From contig NZ_JXMU01000020.1 in the NCBI RefSeq assembly GCF_001293565.1, forward strand, positions 1 through 64,000: a DNA stretch of 64,000 nucleotides. The letters run 5' to 3'. Shown here piece after piece: positions 1 through 7,290 of this stretch. Each line of letters starts with the position of its first letter. Position 1 is the first letter of the stretch. A program made the translations under genes and the position numbers. Source of the stretch: Ahrensia marina. GTDB lineage: Bacteria; Pseudomonadota; Alphaproteobacteria; Rhizobiales; Rhizobiaceae. A model generated the notes under the pieces. It did no database searches. It was not told the origin of the DNA and worked only from the letters and a program-made list of their open reading frames with translations.

Positions 1-7
1 TTTTTTC

Positions 8-478
8 GTGAGCGTCAAAAAAAGAAAATTCGTGACATTATCCATCGGAGAAGTGGCACGGCGTACAGATTTAAAAGTATCAGCCGTGCGCTTTTATGAG
101 GATGAGGGTTTGATACAGGCAGTCCGCAGCGCAGGCGGAAACCGGCGTTTCATGCGTTCTGAAATCCGCAAAGTGTCATTTATCTCCGTCGCGCAGCGCT
201 TGGGTTTTACGCTGAGCGAAATCAGAAGCGAACTTGAAAAACTGCCCGATGACCGCGCACCCAATAAAAAGGACTGGGAGAAAATCAGCCGCAGTTTTCG
301 TGACGTCTTAAACCAGCGCATTGCGATGATCGAACGTCTGCGCGACAGGCTTGACGGCTGTATCGGCTGCGGCTGCCTGTCTCTGGAGAAGTGCAAACTT
401 TATAACAAGGACGATTGGGCCGCCAATTCAGGGGTCGGGCCGCGCTGGGTTATCGATGATAGAAGGGCCGCTAAATAG
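8..478 (+). CDS. soxR: Redox-sensitive MerR-family activator SoxR
   Basis: A MerR-family regulator with an N-terminal winged helix-turn-helix (about residues 10-50), a dimerisation helix (about 85-115) and a C-terminal cysteine cluster C118-x2-C121-x-C123-x5-C129. That spacing is the [2Fe-2S] ligand set of SoxR, which is oxidised by superoxide or redox-cycling compounds and then activates its target promoters. Length (156 aa) is normal for SoxR. The start is a GTG eight bases into the window, so an earlier start cannot be excluded and the promoter is not visible. It converges on the acetyltransferase gene with an 8-base overlap of the stop regions. No target gene is evident next to it. The identification rests on the Cys motif and is firm. 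Confidence 0.93.
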   Translation: MSVKKRKFVTLSIGEVARRTDLKVSAVRFYEDEGLIQAVRSAGGNRRFMRSEIRKVSFISVAQRLGFTLSEIRSELEKLPDDRAPNKKDWEKISRSFRDVLNQRIAMIERLRDRLDGCIGCGCLSLEKCKLYNKDDWAANSGVGPRWVIDDRRAAK

Positions 479-908
479 AACGCTTCATGTCGCGGTGGGC
501 AATTCCGGCATCCATATATTCATCCGAACACACTTCAAATCCGAGCAGTGCATAAAAGCCTATCGCGCTGACCTGGCTCGATAAAAAGAATACTTTATCG
601 CCCGCATCGTCGCGCTTGGCCAGATCATCCATCATGAAGCGCATTAGCTGCGCACCGATACCTGTGCCGCGTGCAGATTTCATAACTGCGACACGCTGAA
701 ACTTGAACTTGCTACCCGTCAGCATCACACGTGCCGTGGCAACAGGCTTGCCGTTTATCGTCGCCAGATAGTGCAGACACTCACCATCAAGCCCGTCCCG
801 TTCCAAATGCTCAGGAACATTCTGCTCGCCAATGAATACGCTCTCGCGAATAGTCATCGACGCAGCCATATCAGCATCGCTTTCGACGCGACGGCAGGTA
901 ATTTTCAT
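471..908 (-). CDS. GNAT family N-acetyltransferase (YjcF/ElaA-like)
   Basis: A single-domain GNAT acetyltransferase of 145 residues. The acetyl-CoA binding motif A is visible as QRVAV....RGTGIG at about residues 71-85, and the N-terminal pattern (R-x-x-VF-x-x-EQ-x-x-P, with E and D following) resembles the YjcF/ElaA branch. It should transfer an acetyl group from acetyl-CoA to an unidentified small molecule or protein amine in the cytoplasm. It is transcribed toward soxR and overlaps its 3' end by 8 bases. The ATG is preceded by an AGAG weak ribosome site. The substrate cannot be told from sequence. Confidence 0.85.
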   Translation of the reverse strand: MKITCRRVESDADMAASMTIRESVFIGEQNVPEHLERDGLDGECLHYLATINGKPVATARVMLTGSKFKFQRVAVMKSARGTGIGAQLMRFMMDDLAKRDDAGDKVFFLSSQVSAIGFYALLGFEVCSDEYMDAGIAHRDMKRSI

Positions 909-923
909 TATTAATCTCTGTTT

Positions 924-1169
924 TTAATCAGCGGTAGGCAACCGCCGCATGGTGAACTCGACAACATCCCCCTCCAGCAGACGCCAACTTTCGACTTGTG
1001 TCCAATAGGCTGCCTTGGGGTATTCTGCGAACCACTTTTTGGCTGTTTTGCGGGCATCAGCGCGAGGCTGACGATAGGTCTGACGCACGAAGGTAGACTT
1101 CTCCGTTCGCGCGCGACTTTTGGCCAGATTAGCCGAAAATCGTTCCCTGGGTATCTTGGGCGGTGCCAT
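924..1169 (-). CDS. Conserved small hypothetical protein
   Basis: A basic protein of 81 residues, rich in Arg and Lys in its first half (PRERF, KSRARTEK, RQTYRQPRADARK) with a short aromatic C-terminal half (WFAEYPKAAYW). I see no membrane segment, signal peptide or known catalytic motif. Two in-frame ATGs occur at 1172 and 1169. The GGGGGA ribosome site is spaced correctly only for the second, so 1169 is chosen. It lies upstream of the GNAT gene on the same strand with a 15-base gap, so the two may be co-transcribed. Function unknown. Confidence 0.6.
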   Translation of the reverse strand: MAPPKIPRERFSANLAKSRARTEKSTFVRQTYRQPRADARKTAKKWFAEYPKAAYWTQVESWRLLEGDVVEFTMRRLPTAD

Positions 1170-1351
1170 CATATCCCCCTAGTCACAACTCAAAACGCGA
1201 TTCTTGCAGGAAAATGCTATCGACTAATATGCTGTTTGACCAGATAATTCTTATATAGCTGCAATTGGCCGCGGACGCGCACCAGCTACGAGACTTGGCA
1301 AATCAGGCCGCTAGGGTTAGCAAATAAGAAGAATATCAGGGGATGGGTTAT

Positions 1352-2266
1352 ATGGTTGAACGGCCAACATTACCGGCGGGCTTGCCGGACGACATTGAGC
1401 AAAAAAAAGCAATTGCGGAAAGCTGGTTTCAAACGCTGCGCGATAAAATATGCGCCGATTATGAGAAGCTTGAAGATGAACTGACCGGCCCGTTTTCAGA
1501 ATATGCGCCGGGCCGTTTTAAAAAAGAGCCGTGGCTTCGCGATGAAGGCAAAGGCGGCGGCGGTGTCATGTCGATGATGAACGGCCGCGTATTTGAAAAG
1601 GTCGGCGTTCACACTTCATCCGTCTATGGCGAATTTTCACCCGAATTCCGCAAGCAAATTCCCGGCGCGGAAGAAGATCCGAAATTCTGGGCTTCCGGCA
1701 TCTCGCTGATTGCACATCCGCAAAATCCCAATGTACCAGCCGTTCACATGAACACACGTATGGTCGTCACATCTTCATGGTGGTTTGGCGGCGGCGCTGA
1801 CTTAACGCCGGTCCTTGACCGCCGGCGCACACAGGAAGACCCTGATTCCATCGCCTTTCACAAATCTTTCGAGCTGGCCTGCAACAAACACAAAGTCGCG
1901 GACTATCCGTTCTTTAAAAACTGGTGTGACGAATATTTTTATCTGCCGCACCGCGATGAACCACGCGGCATAGGCGGCATCTTCTGCGACTGGCGTCACT
2001 CAAGCGATGAAGATGGCGGCTGGGATGCCGATTTTGCGATGATAAAGGACATTGGCCGCACCTTTGCGGTGGTTTATCCGCATTTGGTTCGCAAAAATTT
2101 CAACACGCCATGGAGCGAAGAGGACCGCGAGGAACAGCTTGTTCGCCGTGGACGCTATGTCGAGTTTAACCTGCTTTACGACCGCGGCACTATTTTCGGG
2201 CTTAAAACCGGCGGCAATGTAAACAGTATTTTATCCTCCATGCCGCCTGCGGTTAAGTGGCCGTAA
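1352..2266 (+). CDS. hemF: Oxygen-dependent coproporphyrinogen III oxidase
   Basis: HemF converts coproporphyrinogen III to protoporphyrinogen IX by two oxidative decarboxylations using O2, in the cytoplasmic heme pathway. Diagnostic stretches are visible: [15 protein letters not shown] (about residues 122-136), [11 protein letters not shown] (143-153) and, further on, the GIGGIFCDW region, all conserved in the family. Length (304 aa) is typical. An ATG also exists at 1343, but AGGGG sits directly against it. The same AGGGG is about nine bases from the ATG at 1352, which is therefore preferred. The MOSC gene follows after six bases and is probably co-transcribed. No obvious FNR-type site was seen upstream. 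Confidence 0.95.
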   Translation: MVERPTLPAGLPDDIEQKKAIAESWFQTLRDKICADYEKLEDELTGPFSEYAPGRFKKEPWLRDEGKGGGGVMSMMNGRVFEKVGVHTSSVYGEFSPEFRKQIPGAEEDPKFWASGISLIAHPQNPNVPAVHMNTRMVVTSSWWFGGGADLTPVLDRRRTQEDPDSIAFHKSFELACNKHKVADYPFFKNWCDEYFYLPHRDEPRGIGGIFCDWRHSSDEDGGWDADFAMIKDIGRTFAVVYPHLVRKNFNTPWSEEDREEQLVRRGRYVEFNLLYDRGTIFGLKTGGNVNSILSSMPPAVKWP

Positions 2267-2272
2267 AGCGTT

Positions 2273-2764
2273 ATGAGTATTGCCGGAAAATATTCGATGG
2301 CCGAACTACTTGCGCAATTTCCGCGTGCAGGCACGATTGAATGGATCGGCGTGCGGCCTATTCGCCGCCAACCGATGGAAATCCTGCAAAAGGCCGAAAT
2401 CAAAAATTTCGGCTTGGTTGGCGATCACCGGACAAAACCCGGCAAACGCGCCGTCACGCTCATTCAGGCAGAACATTTGCCTGTCATTGCCGCGCTGGTC
2501 GGGCGCGAGGAAATCGACCCTGCCCTTCTTCGCCGTAATATTGTTGTCTCCGGCATCAATTTGCTTGGCCTTAAAGACCGCACATTCAGGCTTGGCACCG
2601 CGATACTGCAAGGCAAGGGATTGTGTGCGCCCTGCAGCCGCATGGAAGAGGAATTTGGCGCCGGTGGTTACAACGCCGTGCGCGGTCATGGCGGCATCAT
2701 CGCCACTGTTATTGAAGAAGGCGCTGTAAGCCTTGGCGACAAAGTGGAATTTATTGCCGACTAA
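2273..2764 (+). CDS. MOSC domain-containing protein
   Basis: A stand-alone MOSC (MOCO sulfurase C-terminal) domain of 163 residues. The family binds molybdenum cofactor or carries sulfur on a conserved cysteine; here C118 and C121 lie in the motif GLCAPCSRMEEEFG, followed by the characteristic G-x-R-G-x-GG stretch at about 137-142. Stand-alone MOSC proteins are thought to act in sulfur transfer or in reductase systems for N-hydroxylated compounds. This one has no redox partner gene next to it, so the pathway is open. It follows hemF by six bases and converges on cca with a four-base overlap of the stop codons. Confidence 0.88.
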   Translation: MSIAGKYSMAELLAQFPRAGTIEWIGVRPIRRQPMEILQKAEIKNFGLVGDHRTKPGKRAVTLIQAEHLPVIAALVGREEIDPALLRRNIVVSGINLLGLKDRTFRLGTAILQGKGLCAPCSRMEEEFGAGGYNAVRGHGGIIATVIEEGAVSLGDKVEFIAD

Positions 2765-3981
2765 ATTTTCGCGAGCAAATCATCCCGCTTCAAACTGAAA
2801 TCGCTATCGATCCACTCATTCTCAAGCTCTTTGAGTTTCGCGCCAAGAAGCGGCCCTTTTTCAAATCCGCGCTCTATCAGATCAGCCCCTTTGACAGGCA
2901 GTTCCGGAACATCCCACGCATCAAGCGTTTTAGCCGCATTTGCCAATTCGTCATCGCGGCGCAATCCGGTTTGAGCATGCAAGGCGTCCAAAACCGCCAT
3001 TTTGGAATGACGATAAGCAAGGCCGCGCAGGGAGCGGTCATCTTTTGGCAATTGCTGAGGCAGGCTTGCCCAAGCCCGCAATCTGTCCCGCTCGGCATTG
3101 GAAAGCTTCCATCGCGAAGCAATATCATTGACCGTGTCGACCCGCGGCGGGATGATGCTCATCAGACGTACCATCGCATCGGGCGCTATTTCATGCTTGC
3201 GCTCCGCCTCCATTAATGGCGGGATTGCATCAATACCCCATTTCTCGCTTTCCGGTAGCAGCTTGGTCAAAACACCGACCTGCCGCATCCAGAGCAGAGC
3301 ACGTGATGGGTCGGGCGCGGCAAAGAGCTTGCGCATCTCGCTCCAGATACGTTCTGCCGAAAGTCCGTCCAAGCCGTCTTTCAAACGGGCGCAGGCTTTA
3401 AGGCCCTGTGCATCCGGCCTGTGTTTGCCGTAATAGGCAAAGAAACGGAAGAAGCGCAAAATGCGCAAATAATCTTCTTCAATGCGCGTGGCGGCATCGC
3501 CGATAAACTGCAATGTTTCTGTTTCAATATCGCCAAGCCCGCCAACATAATCGTAAATATGGCCATTGCGGTCGGCATAAATCGCGTTGATTGTAAAATC
3601 ACGCCGCTTGGCATCGTCTTCAAAACTGGTGCCAAAAGCAACAACCGCATGGCGGCCATCGGTTTTAACATCCTTGCGTAAGCTCGTAATTTCATAGGTT
3701 TTGCCGTCAATGACAGCAGTCACTGTGCCGTGTTCAATGCCCGTTGGAATGGCTTTTATATCGGCAGCTTCAAGCAGCGCCAATGTCTCTTCTGGCGGCG
3801 TGGTCGTGGCAATATCGATATCGCTATCGCCATATCCCATCAAGGCATTGCGAACAGCACCGCCAACAACGCGCGGCTCGCCGCCGTCTTTTTCCAGCGC
3901 ATCAAACAGTTGAACAAGCGCCTTGTCCTTCAGCCAAGCGGCGGTAATTTTGCCTGAATTAGTCAATATAAAGCCTTTCAT
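2761..3981 (-). CDS. cca: CCA tRNA nucleotidyltransferase
   Basis: A class II polymerase beta-superfamily nucleotidyltransferase that adds or repairs the 3' CCA end of tRNAs. The N-terminal signature GGAVRNALMGYGDSDID (about 40-56) contains the metal-binding D54-x-D56, and the RRDFTINA motif follows at about 125-132. The rest is the helical RNA-binding and HD-less C-terminal region. Length 406 is normal for the rhizobial enzyme. The ATG start lies inside the 3' end of the upstream Nudix gene (23-base overlap), so translation is probably coupled. It belongs to a minus-strand run DUF1285, Nudix, cca. Confidence 0.93.
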   Translation of the reverse strand: MKGFILTNSGKITAAWLKDKALVQLFDALEKDGGEPRVVGGAVRNALMGYGDSDIDIATTTPPEETLALLEAADIKAIPTGIEHGTVTAVIDGKTYEITSLRKDVKTDGRHAVVAFGTSFEDDAKRRDFTINAIYADRNGHIYDYVGGLGDIETETLQFIGDAATRIEEDYLRILRFFRFFAYYGKHRPDAQGLKACARLKDGLDGLSAERIWSEMRKLFAAPDPSRALLWMRQVGVLTKLLPESEKWGIDAIPPLMEAERKHEIAPDAMVRLMSIIPPRVDTVNDIASRWKLSNAERDRLRAWASLPQQLPKDDRSLRGLAYRHSKMAVLDALHAQTGLRRDDELANAAKTLDAWDVPELPVKGADLIERGFEKGPLLGAKLKELENEWIDSDFSLKRDDLLAKI

Positions 3982-4579
3982 ACATGACGCGCAGAATACC
4001 GGCCGTCACGCCCCAAATATAGCGGTTTTCATAGGGCATTTCATAAAAATAACGCCGCCTGCCCTGCCAGTCGCGGTCCGCTTTCACATGATTCTGTTCA
4101 TCCATCAAAAACGAAAGTGGCACATGAAATATCGCGGCAACCTCATCGGGGTTGGGTTTGAGCTGATAGTCACCGGAAATCACCGCCATAATTGGATGAA
4201 TCCGATAACCGGAACCTGAAAGATAAGCGGGCAAGCGTCCGACAATTTCCAGATTATCAACGCCTATACCGGTTTCTTCCTCACATTCGCGCATGGCGGT
4301 TTCTTCAAAGCTCCGGTCGCCTTCATCAGCGCGGCCTCCGGGCAATGCAATTTGGCCCGAATGCGAACGAAGCGTTGTTGTGCGCTCGGTCAGCAACAGA
4401 CGCGGCCCGCCCTGCGCATCGAACACACCGATCAGCACCGCAGCTTCACGCACAGCGTTTTCCCGGATGAGCGTTTCCAGATCAGGGTTGAAATGGAAAT
4501 CTCCGGTCTCGCTCAAATGCCAATCGCGATCCTGCCGTGCGGCACGGGCGCGGAAATTTTCAATCGAAAAATCCGTCAC
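3959..4579 (-). CDS. CoA pyrophosphatase-type Nudix hydrolase
   Basis: A 206-residue Nudix hydrolase. The Nudix box GGRADEGDRSFEETAMRECEEETG spans about residues 81-104, in pieces G-x5-E-x7-RE-x2-EE-x-G. The preceding LRSHSGQIALPGG (70-82) is the additional signature of the CoA pyrophosphatase (NudL/YeaB) subfamily, which splits CoA and its derivatives into 3',5'-ADP and phosphopantetheine. The start overlaps the DUF1285 stop as ATGA, and its end overlaps the start of cca, so the three genes look like one translationally coupled operon. The exact physiological substrate is inferred from the subfamily. Confidence 0.9.
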   Translation of the reverse strand: MTDFSIENFRARAARQDRDWHLSETGDFHFNPDLETLIRENAVREAAVLIGVFDAQGGPRLLLTERTTTLRSHSGQIALPGGRADEGDRSFEETAMRECEEETGIGVDNLEIVGRLPAYLSGSGYRIHPIMAVISGDYQLKPNPDEVAAIFHVPLSFLMDEQNHVKADRDWQGRRRYFYEMPYENRYIWGVTAGILRVMYERLYID

Positions 4580-5199
4580 TGACTGGCACGCTCCAGTTCG
4601 TCAGACGGCATGATCGCAAAGATCTCTCCATTGGAGCGGACGCAGAACATGGATACACCGTCAACGTCGATATGTTCACCGATTTCGACCAGTTCATACA
4701 TGACAGGGCGCGCAACAAGCGCTTCCAGCCGGCCACGCATATGAATGTAGGGTTTCAGCCCATAGTTCTCGTCTGCAATTTCAAACCGCATCGGATTGTC
4801 TTTGCCCGCTTCGACAATATCGTCGGTCAGAGTGCGAAACGTCAGTTTTTGCGTATCGCCCTCGCCTGACACGTTCATTTCGACGGCCAGAAACGGCGCA
4901 TCAACAACACGAATACCGATTTTTTCCACAGGTGTGACCAGATATGTCTTCCCGTCGTCATCTTTACGCAAAACCGAAGCAAACAACCGCACAAGTTCGG
5001 GTCGCCCGATCGGTGTTCCCATGTAATACCAGGAGCCATCGGCACGAATTTCCATATCCAGATCGCCGCAAAACGGCGGATCCCACTTATCAACGGGCGG
5101 CAGACCTTTGCCAGCGCCGGGCGCACGCGCCAGCATATCCTGCAGGCTATTTAAGCTCATCTGTTTCGTTTCTGCCTTGGCATTGCCTTTTTCTGTCAT
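4576..5199 (-). CDS. DUF1285 domain-containing protein
   Basis: A 207-residue cytoplasmic protein of the DUF1285 family, recognised from the motif run PPVDKWDPPFCGDLDMEI followed by DGSWYYMGTPIGRPELVRLFASVLR and the VTPVEK segment. No enzymatic activity is established for the family. The ATG is preceded by a strong AAGGAG site five bases upstream. The first 15-20 residues are Lys/Glu rich and probably disordered. It is the first gene of the minus-strand DUF1285-Nudix-cca operon, a gene order common in rhizobia, and it is divergent from the MoxR operon across a gap of 142 bases. Confidence 0.88.
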   Translation of the reverse strand: MTEKGNAKAETKQMSLNSLQDMLARAPGAGKGLPPVDKWDPPFCGDLDMEIRADGSWYYMGTPIGRPELVRLFASVLRKDDDGKTYLVTPVEKIGIRVVDAPFLAVEMNVSGEGDTQKLTFRTLTDDIVEAGKDNPMRFEIADENYGLKPYIHMRGRLEALVARPVMYELVEIGEHIDVDGVSMFCVRSNGEIFAIMPSDELERASQ

Positions 5200-5341
5200 G
5201 CATACTCCTTAAAGATCGCAGAATCGTGTAGCGTCATTGAACATTATCTGCGTTCACGAAATAGTCAGTCGGAAACGCCTTGTCAGCTTTGTGAACTGAT
5301 TTACGTTGTTTAGACGTGGCCCACTTAAGGAGATAAGGCAA

Positions 5342-6349
5342 ATGAGCGTACACACAACCGGTGAAACGGTCGATGAAGCAAAAATCGTCGCCGAGGCTGA
5401 AGCCGCGTTGAGCGATATTGCCAAGACAAAAGAGGAAATCGCCAAGGTCATTTTCGGACAGGAACAGGTCGTCGAAAGCGCCATTACCGCTATTTTATCG
5501 GGCGGTCATGCCTTACTCGTCGGTGTTCCGGGTCTAGCCAAAACCAAACTGGTAGAAACTTTGGGCACCGTTCTTGGCCTTAGCGCAGGCCGCGTACAGT
5601 TTACGCCGGACTTAATGCCTGCCGATATTTTGGGCTCTGAAGTGCTCGAAGACAGCGAAAACGGCAAGCGCAGCTTCCGCTTTATCAAAGGACCAATTTT
5701 TACCCAGCTTCTCATGGCTGATGAAATCAACCGCGCTAGTCCGCGCACCCAGTCAGCACTATTGCAGGCGATGCAGGAATATCATGTAACCGTTGCCGGT
5801 ACACGGTATGATCTGCCAGCGCCATTCCATGTTCTTGCAACACAGAACCCGCTGGAACAGGAAGGCACCTACCCGTTGCCTGAAGCCCAGCTCGACCGGT
5901 TCCTCATGCAGATCGACATTGATTATCCGGAGCTTGAAGCAGAGCGGCAGATTCTATTGCAGACAACGGGCACCATTGCACAGGAGGCAAGCCCCGTGCT
6001 CAGCACCGAAAAACTGCAGGCTATCCAACTTTTGGTGCGCCGTATGCCTGTTCCTGAAAGTGTGGTTGATGCGATTTTGAAACTGGTGCGTTCCTCGCGA
6101 CCCGGCCACGGCAATGAAACAACAGACAAGCATATTTCATGGGGTCCGGGCCCACGTGCCAGCCAGTCCCTGATGCTGTGCGCCCGCGCCCGTGCGCTCT
6201 ATGACGGCCGCTTTGCACCTTCCCTTGATGATGTGCGCGCCCTTGCCGAGCCGGTGCTTCAACACCGCATGGCACTGACTTTTGCCGCACGCGCTGAAGG
6301 TATGAGCGTTCAGGGTATCATTAAAGACCTTGTGGCAAAGCTGGATTAG
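5342..6349 (+). CDS. MoxR-family AAA+ ATPase
   Basis: A 335-residue MoxR ATPase. Walker A is GVPGLAKT (61-68), Walker B LLMADEIN (about 123-130), and the family stretch ATQNPLEQEGTYPLPEAQLDRF follows. MoxR proteins are thought to act as chaperones that assemble or insert metal or partner proteins, usually together with VWA/DUF58 proteins encoded next door, exactly as here. A longer reading frame begins at 5306, but the ATG at 5342 has an AAGGAGATAAGGCA ribosome site in front and gives the usual N-terminus. DUF58 follows after 14 bases. This is the first gene of a four-gene operon. Confidence 0.93.
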   Translation: MSVHTTGETVDEAKIVAEAEAALSDIAKTKEEIAKVIFGQEQVVESAITAILSGGHALLVGVPGLAKTKLVETLGTVLGLSAGRVQFTPDLMPADILGSEVLEDSENGKRSFRFIKGPIFTQLLMADEINRASPRTQSALLQAMQEYHVTVAGTRYDLPAPFHVLATQNPLEQEGTYPLPEAQLDRFLMQIDIDYPELEAERQILLQTTGTIAQEASPVLSTEKLQAIQLLVRRMPVPESVVDAILKLVRSSRPGHGNETTDKHISWGPGPRASQSLMLCARARALYDGRFAPSLDDVRALAEPVLQHRMALTFAARAEGMSVQGIIKDLVAKLD

Positions 6350-6363
6350 GAGCGGCCAAACTG

Positions 6364-7290
6364 ATGGCATCTATCGGCCAATCCACAAAGCCAACAGGCA
6401 ACAAAGATGCGCTCATCCGCGCACGTCAGCGCGCGGCGCTGGTGCCGGAATTGCTTGTTGACGCCTTGCGTATTGTGAATACGGTCATGGCCGGTTGGCA
6501 TGGCCGGAAAAAACGCGGTATTGGCGAAACCTTCTGGCAGTACCGCCCCTACACGCAAGGCGAGACGATGGCGCGCATCGACTGGCGCAGATCGGCCCGC
6601 GATGACCAGACCTATGTGCGCGATCAGGAGTGGGAAGCAGCCCACACGATCTGGCTCTGGGTCGATCAGTCAACCTCCATGCTATTTAAATCTTCCGCTG
6701 CCCCTGTATCAAAAGAATCCCGCGCGCTTGTTGTCACTTTCGCCTTGGCCGAGCTCTTTGCCCGCGCCGGTGAACGTGTCGGCTATCCGGGTCTGTTGAA
6801 ACCGTCGGCCAACCGCAAAGGTGCGGAGCGTCTTGCGACCGCCTTTGCAACCCAGACGACCGCGATGCCCGACACACCGTCTTTTTTGCAGGTTCAACGT
6901 TTCAGCGATGTTGTTTTGGTCAGCGATTTTTTGGGCGATACAGATGAAACACTGGCGATGATCGACGATCTGGCAAGTCAGGGTGCGCGTATGCATCTCA
7001 TCGAGATCGTTGATCCGGCAGAAGAAGACTTTCCCTATGGCGGACGCACAGAATTCATCGACCCTGAAACCGGCACAAAATTGACCGCTGGCCGCGCCGA
7101 AGACTGGCGCGATGATTATCGCAATCTTTATCAGGCGCGCAGACACGCATTAAAAGCGCGATGCCGTGCCCATGGTGGCAGCTATACGATCAGCCGCACG
7201 GATCATCTGGCTTCGGAAACACTCGTGCGCCTTCATGGATTTATGACAGGAAATCCGGCGGCAACCGGCAAAATGGCAGGAGCATCCTGA
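6364..7290 (+). CDS. DUF58 domain-containing protein
   Basis: A 308-residue DUF58 protein, the usual partner of MoxR ATPases. The family motif is visible at about residues 55-80: F-W-QYRPYTQGETMARIDWRRSAR, followed by a VWA-like segment starting WLWVDQSTSM at about 98-107, whose D-x-S-x-S could serve as a degenerate MIDAS. No membrane helix is predicted, unlike longer DUF58 proteins, so it is probably cytoplasmic and recruited by its neighbours. Its TGA overlaps the ATG of the next gene (TGATG), indicating translational coupling with the membrane protein. Confidence 0.9.
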   Translation: MASIGQSTKPTGNKDALIRARQRAALVPELLVDALRIVNTVMAGWHGRKKRGIGETFWQYRPYTQGETMARIDWRRSARDDQTYVRDQEWEAAHTIWLWVDQSTSMLFKSSAAPVSKESRALVVTFALAELFARAGERVGYPGLLKPSANRKGAERLATAFATQTTAMPDTPSFLQVQRFSDVVLVSDFLGDTDETLAMIDDLASQGARMHLIEIVDPAEEDFPYGGRTEFIDPETGTKLTAGRAEDWRDDYRNLYQARRHALKARCRAHGGSYTISRTDHLASETLVRLHGFMTGNPAATGKMAGAS